Shown here: in pieces, positions 6,601-12,030 of the stretch | Numbering within the stretch: the first letter of the stretch is position 1 | Layout of the letters: the number at the start of each line of letters is the position of its first letter | NCBI GenBank assembly: GCA_041744735.1 | Contig: JBGTKH010000004.1 | Coordinates: forward strand, 1-12,739 | Length of the DNA stretch: 12,739 bases | Direction of reading: 5' to 3' | From: JBGTKH01 sp041744735 | Lineage (GTDB): Bacteria > Planctomycetota > Planctomycetia > Pirellulales > Pirellulaceae | Program-made: the position numbers and the translations under genes | Notes under the pieces: model-generated | Told to the model about the DNA's origin: nothing | What the model saw: the letters and a program-made list of their open reading frames with translations, nothing else | Databases searched by the model: none

Positions 6601-8232
6601 GGGTTGCTCCTCGCCAGCGGCTCGGCTGACAACACGGTACGGCTGTGGGACACGGGCGCGGCTAGGGAATTGGCTGTGTTGCGAGGACACAATAACTACG
6701 TGACCAGCGTGACCTTCTCGCCCGATGGGTCGCGGCTCGCGAGCAGCTCCGGGAAATTGATGGGTACTACCGTGGATAACACGGTTCGACTGTGGGACGC
6801 TTACACAGGTGCGCAACTGACCGTGCTGCGCGGACACGAAGATCATGTGGCCAGCGTATCGTTCTCGTCGGACGGAACGCGAATCGCCAGCGGCTCGGCT
6901 GACAAGACGGTGCGGATTTGGGACGCTCGCTCCGGCACGGAGTTAGCCGCGTTGCGCGGGCACGAAAACGTGGTGTTGAGCGTGGCTTTCTCGCCGGACG
7001 GGCGGCGGCTCGCCAGCAGCTCAGATGATGGTACTGTGCGGCTGTGGGACGCGCGTACGGGCAAGGAATTGGCCGTATTTGGAGGGCAGCAATTAGTACC
7101 AATCTCCTTGGCCTGCGTATGCTTCTCTCCGGACGGGTCGCGACTCGTCAGCGGCGGGAATGACTCGATGGTGCGCATCTGGAATGCGCGCACTGGCGCG
7201 GAATTGGCCGTCTATCGCGGTCATGAGCACTTTGTCTCTAGTGCGGCCTTCTCACCTGACGGGTCATTGGTCGCGAGTGCCTCAAAGGACAATACGGTGA
7301 GGTTGTGGGATACGTCCATGCATGCGGGACGAGCCGAATTGCGCGGAGACGAATCAGGTGTGTCCAGCGTAGCCTTCACAGCGGACGGGTCGCGACTTGC
7401 CAGCGGCTCGTACAAGACGGTGCGAATTTGGGACGCGCAGACGGGCCGGGAGCTTGCCGTTTTGCGAGGACACGAAGAACAATTCGTGAATTGTGTGACA
7501 TTCGCGCCGGACGGATCGCGACTTGCCAGCGCCTCGGACGACGCGACAGTGCGGCTGTGGGACACGGGCACCGCTACCGAACTAGCAGTGTTGCGAGGAC
7601 ACACATATCATGTGTACTGTGTGGCTTTTTCGCCGAATGGATCGCGGCTCGCCAGCGGCTCGCTGGACATGACGGTGCGGATCTGGAATGCTCGCGCGGC
7701 CACTCAAGTGGCCGTGTTGCGCGGACATGAATCTTCGGTCTGGGGCGTAGCTTTCTCGGCGGACGGGTCGCGGCTCGCCAGTGCCTCGCTTGACAAAACG
7801 GCGCGGGTTTGGGACTCGCGAACAAGCGAGCAACTGGCAGTGTTGCAAGGACACGAAAGCTATGTAACCAGTGTAGCCTTTTCGCCGGACGGGTTACGGC
7901 TCGCCACGGCCTCAGAGGACAAGACTGTGCGTGTGTGGGACCCGCGCTCTGGCGAATGCCTAAAGGTCATTCACCGAACTATCGATCCCGCCGCCATCGC
8001 CGGTGGACCGATTTGTCACCGATGGTCCGCTATCACTTCCAACCAAGAATTGCGCGTCGAGGATGTGCTGAGCGGGCAGCCGGTTGCCTGGTTCCCAACA
8101 AGGCTATGGCCCATCGCCACATCGCCCAGCGACAATCAGTGGGCCGGAGGCGTCGCCAACTACCTATGCATCGTTCGCCTGGAGGGCGCCATTGCCGAAG
8201 CTCCCTCAGCCGGCCGAACCATCGCCGACTGA
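3625..8232 (+). CDS. DUF4062-NACHT-WD40 STAND protein (NLR-like)
   Basis: A 1535-residue cytoplasmic protein, ATG 3625 with GGGAG 10 bases upstream. Residues 8-95 are DUF4062 (VRVFISSTFRDMHAERDHL ... LRWGVTKEDA ... LGSRYGWVPDE), the domain found before the ATPase in NWD1/TEP1-type proteins. The NACHT/STAND ATPase has Walker A GPPGGGKS at 299-306, then FVIPRFIGASPASTSLHRL, and Walker B PVVLVLDAVNQL around 449-460 (Asp455). A winged-helix/helical region includes FYHRSFWKAV near 692. From residue 934 a WD40 array runs to the end: 12 clear blades plus two degenerate ones. STAND proteins act as ATP-driven switches in which the repeat domain senses a ligand and the N-terminal domain is the effector. 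In bacteria many serve in defence. That role is inferred here. A 105-bp palindromic repeat lies in frame in the ATPase. It separates the Ycf46 group from the ubiquitin-like group and may have been inserted. Confidence 0.93.
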   Translation: MATTWQTVRVFISSTFRDMHAERDHLVKVVFPRLRQWCEQRRLHLVDIDLRWGVTKEDADNGKAIEICLREIDGSRPFFLCLLGSRYGWVPDELPPEEMYRFRGLQAQTHLSITHLEILHAALESIPTKEGESKPVCRQAFFYFRDPKCLPAPETLKEEDRQEYTVAFLEQRTERKQMLDDLKGDIRNRYRGADRVFDYAGRWDAEADNPEDELLKGRLTDLQAFGERVESDVKRGITEQFAEHLAALDDEPDPLEQERALHEAFIEDRTRVHVPRTDIENALTEYIQGNESRPLVLSGPPGGGKSAILAHWVNELKALGENGALGEGLPTSPELPTEGLRDAATDPSQGDLRSRQVRGRETRAQRTFVIPRFIGASPASTSLHRLMENVCRELVVRFDLQEEVEIEEPAPGGAAHKVKQIQTMEVPADPVELRQKWPKFLESAAARGPVVLVLDAVNQLDASADPLWLPWIPRKLPAGLKLIVSVLDHGEQSQLDYEPARDEPADWLRSLRRIGLASKDERTEVPVLELDDEARRQIINDLPSVFCKRLEAPQIDLLLKNQATCNPLFLLVALEELRVFGSFEKLPERIAKLPRIEQAAEIESALDAVFGQVLDRLERETHRQTPELVPTLFRLLASAREGLSEQELSELLARQFPQFAEETRNGAMHIVLRQSRRYLMRKGTEQTALIDFYHRSFWKAVRAKYLPDARSRHDSHQILAEYFDRQDWWRESLDEQRSRAQRLPPTPRPANLRKVTELPAQRFAICREAKAGEWAQDLDVAYQQVEQLFTKLDFLEAKNACGLVFELPSDFKQSLEILPEARPIQRILKLLDEALRRDIHFIARHAVDYPQALFQCLWNSGWWYDCPQAAKHYQTADSSRETGIPAFLGTSSPLKLYAILERWRCELQSSRPDVRWLRALRPPPTHLGTAQRSVLRGHNKYVTCVAFSSDGTWLASGSEDKSVRVWDVCTGEQVALLNGHEGWVNSVAFSPDGLLLASGSADNTVRLWDTGAARELAVLRGHNNYVTSVTFSPDGSRLASSSGKLMGTTVDNTVRLWDAYTGAQLTVLRGHEDHVASVSFSSDGTRIASGSADKTVRIWDARSGTELAALRGHENVVLSVAFSPDGRRLASSSDDGTVRLWDARTGKELAVFGGQQLVPISLACVCFSPDGSRLVSGGNDSMVRIWNARTGAELAVYRGHEHFVSSAAFSPDGSLVASASKDNTVRLWDTSMHAGRAELRGDESGVSSVAFTADGSRLASGSYKTVRIWDAQTGRELAVLRGHEEQFVNCVTFAPDGSRLASASDDATVRLWDTGTATELAVLRGHTYHVYCVAFSPNGSRLASGSLDMTVRIWNARAATQVAVLRGHESSVWGVAFSADGSRLASASLDKTARVWDSRTSEQLAVLQGHESYVTSVAFSPDGLRLATASEDKTVRVWDPRSGECLKVIHRTIDPAAIAGGPICHRWSAITSNQELRVEDVLSGQPVAWFPTRLWPIATSPSDNQWAGGVANYLCIVRLEGAIAEAPSAGRTIAD
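4606..4710 (+). repeat. 105-bp palindromic repeat inserted in frame in the NACHT domain
   Basis: GGTCTCCCGACC (4606-4617) and its exact reverse complement GGTCGGGAGACC (4699-4710) bound a 105-bp unit. The stem extends inward to 16 bp with one T-G wobble (4606-4621 / 4695-4710). Inside are a direct repeat of CGAAGGTCTCC (4602-4612 and 4635-4645), an inner palindrome GTCTC-C-GAGAC (4640-4650) and GGGAGACC (4671-4678). The length is a multiple of three. It encodes about 35 Pro/Gly/Arg-rich residues (328-362) between Walker A and the next conserved strand, a place where family members have only a short loop. It looks like a REP/MITE-type element. Confidence 0.7.
6424..7962 (+). repeat. tandem WD40 coding repeats (12 clear units)
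   Basis: Twelve consecutive units of about 126-129 bp encode the pattern VLRGH-x5-V-x-SVAFSPDGSRLASGS-x-D-x-TVRLWD-x-RTG-x-EL. Strong nucleotide similarity persists: variants of GGGTCGCGGCTCGCCAG recur at about 6727, 7137, 7387, 7513, 7640 and 7766. Unit 3 carries a seven-residue insertion (around GKLMGTT), unit 6 has lost the GH dipeptide, and unit 8 has GD instead of GH. Two degenerate units follow to 8196, bringing the total to 14. Confidence 0.9.
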
Positions 8233-8483
8233 AATCCGCGTAGCTAGCGCAACCCAACACGGCGACTCGCTGCGGCGAGAATTCAGCGGATCTCCGAATT
8301 TTTGCAACTTCAGCTATGGTCCGAGTGAATGATCTTCTCTTCTGACGCGACATTTTCCGCTATTGACAAACGTCGGCATCCAATCGCTGCCGGAGATTCG
8401 ACGTGCCATGCACACGGCGTGGCCGCATGATGAGCGCCGCGTCGTGTCTACGTCACAACCCTTGTCTTTGCCGGCGTCCATCG
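8233..8483 (+). other. 251-bp gap with no convincing gene; weak terminator-like hairpin
   Basis: This stretch follows the NACHT gene. At 8281-8304, ATT-CAG-CGG and CCG-AAT pair imperfectly around ATCT and run into TTTTTG, a weak candidate terminator for the giant gene. TTGACA at 8363-8368 resembles a -35 box but has no -10 at the right distance. Short open frames here lack a ribosome site and sensible composition. The small gene that follows is better started at ATG 8484. Confidence 0.35.
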
Positions 8484-8714
8484 ATGTTATCCGACGGCGA
8501 GTTGACCACTCTACTGGCCGCGCTGCGCCTCTGGCAGCAGCAGATGTCCACGTTGGGACCTGAATCCCAGCAGTCCCTTCCACTACTGGGCGACATTCAG
8601 CCATTGAGCGCAGCAGAGATCGACCAGTTGTGCGCGCGAGTAAATGTCGAGCTGCACACGCTCGCGCCGGTCGAAACCGGCAGCTTCGTGCTCTGCCTGT
8701 TCGACTCCGACTAA
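8484..8714 (+). CDS. small acidic helical protein, possibly cut short by an in-frame stop
   Basis: A 76-residue product from ATG 8484. It begins MLSDGELTTLLAALRLWQQQ, an amphipathic helix, then has IQPLSAAEIDQLCARVN, a second helix. This two-helix pattern I associate with a small uncharacterised planctomycete family. The C-terminal part (SFVLCLFDSD) is a beta strand that stops abruptly at TAA 8712. After that TAA the same frame continues for 35 more sensible codons, so the gene may have been longer or may be read through. No good Shine-Dalgarno is visible before 8484. An upstream in-frame ATG at 8403 would add 27 basic, Cys-rich residues that look non-coding. Function unknown. Confidence 0.58.
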   Translation: MLSDGELTTLLAALRLWQQQMSTLGPESQQSLPLLGDIQPLSAAEIDQLCARVNVELHTLAPVETGSFVLCLFDSD

Positions 8715-8822
8715 TTTCAAGTCGGGCCACTTGCAGGCACAGAAGTCTTCACCAACCGCCACGCAGCATTGGAAGCAGCAGCCAATCGGCCTGATGTGAT
8801 CATCGTCCCGATGTTCACTTAG
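8715..8822 (+). pseudogene. protein-like continuation after the in-frame TAA
   Basis: In frame with the 8484 gene and starting right after its TAA, 35 open codons end at TAG 8820-8822. They read FQVGPLAGTEVFTNRHAALE and then AAANRPDVIIVPMFT. This has the character of a real alpha/beta segment (strand, turn, helix, strand) and not of random DNA, and it joins smoothly to VLCLFDSD before the stop. The simplest reading is a nonsense mutation in a roughly 112-residue gene. A read-through stop or a sequencing error would look the same. Confidence 0.45.
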
Positions 8823-8888
8823 CGAAGACCGCTGCCAAAACCGTGAATCATTCAACATCCCCGACACCCAACAAACAGGAGCAACAGC

Positions 8889-9848
8889 ATGAGCACCCTC
8901 TTGGATGCACCGGTGGCCCGTGCCACCGCAAACACTTCGACCACAACCCCTGCGCAACGGCTGCGCACCATGATGGCCGCGATGCGGCTGGCGTTTACTT
9001 GGTTCGGCGTCCGCAAGACGCTGACCGAACAGCAAAAAGCGCAAGCCGCCGAGTCGTTCGGCGCCGATGGGCACTTGCTGTCCGCCGGCAAAAAGCTGCT
9101 CGACACCAGCCATCCGAGCTTCAAAGCCGTCACCGCCGTCCGCGGCCGAGCCTGTGCGTACTGGAAAGGTTTGAGCCTGCCGTTCCCGGAGCCGGGCATC
9201 CGGCTGATCCGCCAAAGTGACATTGGGATGCTCGACATGCAAATGACGACGTTCAAGGCGGAACTTTCGGAAGCCGTCGAGCAGCTTGACGAACACTTTG
9301 ACACGCTCAAGACAGCGGCCCGCAGACGTCTGGGAACTCTCTACAACGGGGCCGACTATCCCGAGTCGGTGCGCGGGCTGTTTGACATCGCTTGGGACTA
9401 CCCGTCTGTCGAGCCGCCGAACTACTTGCAGCAACTCAGTCCCGAACTGTATCGGCAGGAATGCCAGCGGGTGACGGCCCGCTTCGACGAGGCGGTGCGG
9501 TTGGCAGAACAAGCATTTCTTGACGAACTGTCCAAACTCGTTGCCCATTTGACCGAACGGCTCAGCGGCGACGAAGACGGCAAACCGAAAGTGTTTCGCG
9601 ATACGGCCGTTGCCAACCTCACGGAATTCTTCGAGCGCTTCCGCCACTTGAACGTCGGCTCCAACGAGCAGCTTGACCAACTGGTCAGCCAGGCCCAGCA
9701 GACGGTGAGGGGTGTCGTGCCCCAGCAACTGCGCGATGACCAGACATTGCGGCAGCGCGTCGCCACACAGCTTTCCGGCGTGCAGTCGGTGCTGGACGGT
9801 TTGCTCGTCGACCGCCCGCGCCGCAACATCCTGCGCCGCCCCAAATGA
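8889..9848 (+). CDS. uncharacterised 319-residue helical protein
   Basis: ATG 8889 has AGGAG (8877-8881) seven bases upstream. After a Thr/Ala-rich N-terminus (1-20), the protein is mostly alpha-helical. It has LAFTWFGVRKTLTEQQKAQA near 35-54, HLLSAGKKLLDTSHPSFKAV near 61-80, YWKGLSLPFPEPGIRLI near 92-108, then long charged helices (VAHLTERLSGDEDGKPKVF ... FEERFRHLNV-like region) and a basic C-terminus (DRPRRNILRRPK). No signal peptide, membrane segment or nucleotide-binding motif is visible. It vaguely resembles DUF3150-type proteins of phage/plasmid regions, a weak impression only. Third-position composition and length make it a confident gene. Its tail sits 13 bp before the next small gene, so they are probably cotranslated. 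A long open frame on the opposite strand here is a shadow of this gene. Confidence 0.82.
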   Translation: MSTLLDAPVARATANTSTTTPAQRLRTMMAAMRLAFTWFGVRKTLTEQQKAQAAESFGADGHLLSAGKKLLDTSHPSFKAVTAVRGRACAYWKGLSLPFPEPGIRLIRQSDIGMLDMQMTTFKAELSEAVEQLDEHFDTLKTAARRRLGTLYNGADYPESVRGLFDIAWDYPSVEPPNYLQQLSPELYRQECQRVTARFDEAVRLAEQAFLDELSKLVAHLTERLSGDEDGKPKVFRDTAVANLTEFFERFRHLNVGSNEQLDQLVSQAQQTVRGVVPQQLRDDQTLRQRVATQLSGVQSVLDGLLVDRPRRNILRRPK

Positions 9849-9861
9849 AAAGGTTTTTCCT

Positions 9862-10113
9862 ATGCAACTCGTGATCCTGCCCGGCGGCACGATCCGCTGC
9901 CTGTACAGCGAGGATCTGCCGCTGCAATGTCTGGGGCAGGTTGGCATTTCTCGCGGCTCTCACGTGGAACCAACAGCAGACGGCCGGTGGACTGCGGACT
10001 TGGCACCGGTCAACGGGCCGCAGCTTGGACCGTTTAAGCGTCGTAGCCAAGCACTGGCAGCCGAACAAGCGTGGCTGGAATCACACTGGATTCTCCCGCA
10101 AGCGTGCCCATAA
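9862..10113 (+). CDS. small conserved-looking beta-rich protein
   Basis: An 83-residue product from ATG 9862, 13 bp after the preceding stop. The Shine-Dalgarno is poor (AAAAGG at 9848-9853), so translation may depend on coupling. An N-terminal strand (MQLVILPGGTIRCLYSEDL) and a middle HVEPTADGRWTADLAPVNG are followed by a helix, RRSQALAAEQAWLESHWIL. The repeated GRW-x-ADL and GPFKRRSQAL pieces look like a compact two-layer fold. I do not recognise a named family. A longer reading from 9712 would overlap the upstream gene by more than 130 bp and gives Ser/Cys/Arg-rich nonsense, so 9862 is preferred. Confidence 0.68.
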   Translation: MQLVILPGGTIRCLYSEDLPLQCLGQVGISRGSHVEPTADGRWTADLAPVNGPQLGPFKRRSQALAAEQAWLESHWILPQACP

Positions 10114-10170
10114 CGCCAGCGTCTCGGTACCTTGCTGCGGCCCCGCACCACTTAACCAAATTCACGTTGT

Positions 10171-10200
10171 GGCTTCTGCACGTCGCAGAAGCCGTTTTCA
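10171..10200 (+). terminator. terminator-like hairpin with T-run
   Basis: GGCTTCTGC (10171-10179), loop ACGTC, GCAGAAGCC (10185-10193): a perfect 9-bp stem followed by GTTTTCATTTC. This is the best intrinsic-terminator candidate in the window. It lies 57 bp after one small gene and about 40 bp before the next, so it may partly separate the upstream genes from the ubiquitin-like module or act as an attenuator. Confidence 0.55.
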
Positions 10201-10240
10201 TTTCTTGATATTGCCACTTACCAAAACGAAGGGGGACCCT

Positions 10241-10426
10241 ATGACCCAAGCCGAGCTTGAACAAGCCGTGGCACACGCGACGGGCGAATCGCGGCGCACC
10301 GTCCACGCATTGGGCTTCAGTGTGGCCGATCCGGACACCGTCCGCTACGACCCGGAGCCGCCGCGGCGCGGACAGACCGTCGATTGGGATGAACTCGACG
10401 CGCATCGCGTCAGCCTCTTCCCGTAG
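10241..10426 (+). CDS. small acidic protein of unknown function
   Basis: A 61-residue product from ATG 10241 behind AAGGGGGA (10229-10236). An N-terminal helix-turn pattern (MTQAELEQAVAHATGESRRT, then VHALGFSV) is followed by a Pro/Arg turn and a short C-terminal acidic segment, DWDELDAHRVSLFP. The first 30 residues resemble a small helical adaptor or DNA-binding-like fold (AVAxATGESxxTV), but no specific family can be claimed. It lies between two hairpins and one gene upstream of the Ubl gene, so it is likely part of the same transcription unit. Confidence 0.68.
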   Translation: MTQAELEQAVAHATGESRRTVHALGFSVADPDTVRYDPEPPRRGQTVDWDELDAHRVSLFP

Positions 10427-10451
10427 TTCTTGTTTGTAAATGCACGCTGTC

Positions 10452-10480
10452 GGGCGGAACGGAGTCCGCCCTTCTCTTTC
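10452..10480 (+). terminator. GC hairpin with pyrimidine tail before the Ubl gene
   Basis: GGGCGGA (10452-10458), loop ACGGAG, TCCGCCC (10465-10471): a 7-bp perfect stem followed by TTCTCTTTCC. It is 26 bp after the previous stop and 70 bp before the Ubl ATG. It could be an intrinsic terminator, attenuator or processing site. Confidence 0.45.
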
Positions 10481-10540
10481 CGTTGTCGCAGGAAGCGTTC
10501 CAACCACTTGTCACCCGTTTGTTCTGGGGAGTTCAACCGC

Positions 10541-10759
10541 ATGAAGATTTTGCTGATCAATAACGACGGCGGCGGATACGCCGATTACGTGGACGTGGCC
10601 GCAGGGACGACGGTCACCAGCCTGTTCCGAGAGCAGATCAAATCGGCTCGCGCCAGCGACTTTTTGATCCGCGTCAATCGCCAGCCGGTAGCCGCCGATC
10701 AGGTGCTCCAGGAAGGAGACCGCGTGAGCATCACGCCGCTGAAGATCGAAGGGGCGTAA
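10541..10759 (+). CDS. ubiquitin-like beta-grasp protein (ThiS/MoaD-type fold)
   Basis: A 72-residue product from ATG 10541 with GGGGAG (10526-10531). The order is strand MKILLINN, Gly-rich turn, strand YADYVDVAAG, helix TTVTSLFREQI, strand FLIRVNRQPV, then QVLQEGDRVSITPLKIEGA. This is the ubiquitin/ThiS beta-grasp pattern, and EGDRVSITPLK matches the last two strands of ThiS/MoaD. Such proteins are adenylated by a ThiF/E1 enzyme at a C-terminal glycine and then thiolated or conjugated. Here the end is Gly-Ala, not Gly-Gly, so the protein may be used as it is or may need trimming of Ala by the nearby JAMM protease. The next genes encode an E2-like/RING-like protein, a JAMM protease and an interrupted E1-like gene, which supports a conjugation role over thiamine synthesis. 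Confidence 0.8.
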   Translation: MKILLINNDGGGYADYVDVAAGTTVTSLFREQIKSARASDFLIRVNRQPVAADQVLQEGDRVSITPLKIEGA

Positions 10760-10778
10760 GTCACCGCAACTTGGTCCA

Positions 10779-10810
10779 GCCGTCGCCGGGCAGCGCTGCT
10801 CGGCGACGGC
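10779..10810 (+). promoter_or_regulatory. strong intercistronic hairpin before the E2-like/RING-like gene
   Basis: GCCGTCGCCG (10779-10788) pairs perfectly with CGGCGACGGC (10801-10810), a 10-bp stem. The loop contains a smaller palindrome, GCAGCGCTGC (10790-10799), so the whole hairpin is longer. There is no T-run. The Shine-Dalgarno GGAGAA (10815-10820) begins 4 bases after the stem, so the structure may modulate translation or mRNA stability of the next gene. Confidence 0.55.
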
Positions 10811-10814
10811 CGTT

Positions 10815-10820
10815 GGAGAA
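10815..10820 (+). promoter_or_regulatory. ribosome binding site deciding ATG 10828
   Basis: GGAGAA lies 7 bases before ATG 10828. A TTG at 10771 is in frame 19 codons upstream, but it falls just before the hairpin, has no Shine-Dalgarno and would add an unstructured basic peptide. ATG 10828 is therefore preferred. Confidence 0.65.
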
Positions 10821-10827
10821 ACCTGCC

Positions 10828-12030
10828 ATGGAGAATCACAAACGCCAAATGCTGCACGTGGCCACGGCCATTCACGAGCAGCTCGCTCACTTCCGCAGCA
10901 CGCCGCCCGACGTCACCTTGCCGCATTCAGATTGGTCGTACTGTGTCGACATCCTGCGCCGTATGCGGCTGGCGCAAGAACGCGGCTGGCAGCACGCGGC
11001 CAAACGCCAACAGCAATGCTTGGCCGAACAGTTGACGTTCTTCAAAGACCGACTGGCTTCACTGGCCGACACGCTGGCCAAGCCGCCGCGCGTGCCGATA
11101 CTGGCCTCCGTGGCGGAGATCTACCGAGACATTGGTTCGCTTTCTCTGGAGTTCGACGAGGTGAACTGGGACCTGCGCGACAAAACGTTGTCGGTCCACA
11201 CCGAGCCGATCACGCTAGGCGACGTGTATTTGGGTCCGTTCGAGATCCAGGTCGATATCCGCAAGATGTCCGACCACGGCTGCTACCGGATTATCGCCCA
11301 CGATCCGCGTCCGGCGGCCAGCAATTCGTCAGTGACTCATCCGCACGTTCAAGATGAGCAGCTTTGCGAAGGCGAAGGCAAGTCGCCAATTCGCCGGGCA
11401 CTGCGGGAAGGCCGCATTGCGGATTTCCTCTTGATCGTGGCCAACTTGCTCAGCACGTACAACTCGTCAAGTCCCTTCGTGGCGCTGGATGACTGGGACG
11501 GTACGCGCTGCGCCGATTGTGGGACTCTGACCACCGAAGATGACCGCTGCGGGTGTGACCGCTGCGGCGGCGATATCTGCCTGGACTGCTCTCGTTCGTG
11601 CGGCGACTGCGGAAGTTACTTCTGCGCGGACTGTCTATCCGAGTGCAGTGATTGTCGTGATGCCTACTGCACGCAATGCCTGAAGCGTTGCCGGGAATGC
11701 AATGAGCCGTTCTGTAAACACTGTCTGGAAAACCAACTGTGCGGCAACTGCCGCCAACAGCAGGAAGACGACGAAGATGAATACGACGAAGCGATGGAAG
11801 AGACGCCGGCAACGGATGATGCCGAGCAGACGTCAGCGGTGCTTGCGCTTCAGCCCAACGGCTTGGGCGAAGCTGTTGTATCTGCGCGATTACGGCGACA
11901 CGGAAGTGGGTGGTTTTGGCATCTCCGCCGCCGCCGATTTGCTGACGGTCAAAGACGTGCAACTGGTCAAACAGGCTTGCACGCCGGTCACCGTGGCCTT
12001 CGAGGACGAGTCGGTGGCCGACTTCTTTGA
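10828..12030 (+). CDS. E2/UBC-like domain plus RING/treble-clef-like Cys ladder
   Basis: A 400-residue reading from ATG 10828. Residues 1-85 are helical. Residues about 90-225 look like an E2/UBC fold: strands YLGPFEIQVDIRKM and CYRIIAHDP, then THPHVQDEQLCEGEG (His171-Pro-His173, Cys180) and a helix DFLLIVANLLSTYNSSSPF. This mirrors the E2 sequence HPN(V)...ICL and the later helix ending in NP-x-x-P, so Cys180 is the candidate catalytic cysteine. Residues 228-308 contain 21 cysteines. The core, 243-302, is four 15-residue units C-x2-C-x4-C-x2-C-x3, a binuclear zinc/RING-like ladder. An acidic linker follows. From about residue 345 the reading becomes Arg-rich and overlaps the JAMM gene in another frame, so the true protein probably ends or frameshifts near 11850. 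The inferred role is Ubl conjugation with E2 and E3-like parts in one chain. Confidence 0.75.
   Translation: MENHKRQMLHVATAIHEQLAHFRSTPPDVTLPHSDWSYCVDILRRMRLAQERGWQHAAKRQQQCLAEQLTFFKDRLASLADTLAKPPRVPILASVAEIYRDIGSLSLEFDEVNWDLRDKTLSVHTEPITLGDVYLGPFEIQVDIRKMSDHGCYRIIAHDPRPAASNSSVTHPHVQDEQLCEGEGKSPIRRALREGRIADFLLIVANLLSTYNSSSPFVALDDWDGTRCADCGTLTTEDDRCGCDRCGGDICLDCSRSCGDCGSYFCADCLSECSDCRDAYCTQCLKRCRECNEPFCKHCLENQLCGNCRQQQEDDEDEYDEAMEETPATDDAEQTSAVLALQPNGLGEAVVSARLRRHGSGWFWHLRRRRFADGQRRATGQTGLHAGHRGLRGRVGGRLL
11554..11733 (+). repeat. four tandem 45-bp Cys-repeat units
   Basis: Four back-to-back 15-codon units each start with Cys and follow C-x2-C-x4-C-x2-C-x3: CDRCGGDICLDCSRS, CGDCGSYFCADCLSE, CSDCRDAYCTQCLKR, CRECNEPFCKHCLEN. 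Partial units flank them (CADC...RCG before, QLCGNC after). Spacing is exact across all four, as expected for a stacked zinc-binding array of treble-clef or B-box/RING type. Confidence 0.85.

Noticed and set aside
6424..7962. Regular direct repeats that could suggest a CRISPR or satellite array
   Set aside because: The 126-129 bp period is coding and encodes WD40 blades in one uninterrupted frame; there are no short repeats with unique spacers.
8363..8386. TTGACA as a sigma-70 promoter
   Set aside because: No acceptable -10 hexamer lies 16-18 bases downstream.
8583..9947. 454-codon open frame on the minus strand
   Set aside because: It lies fully antisense to the 8889 and 9862 genes, which have ribosome sites and sensible products. 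The antisense protein is low-complexity in character with no recognisable domain; it is a codon-bias shadow.
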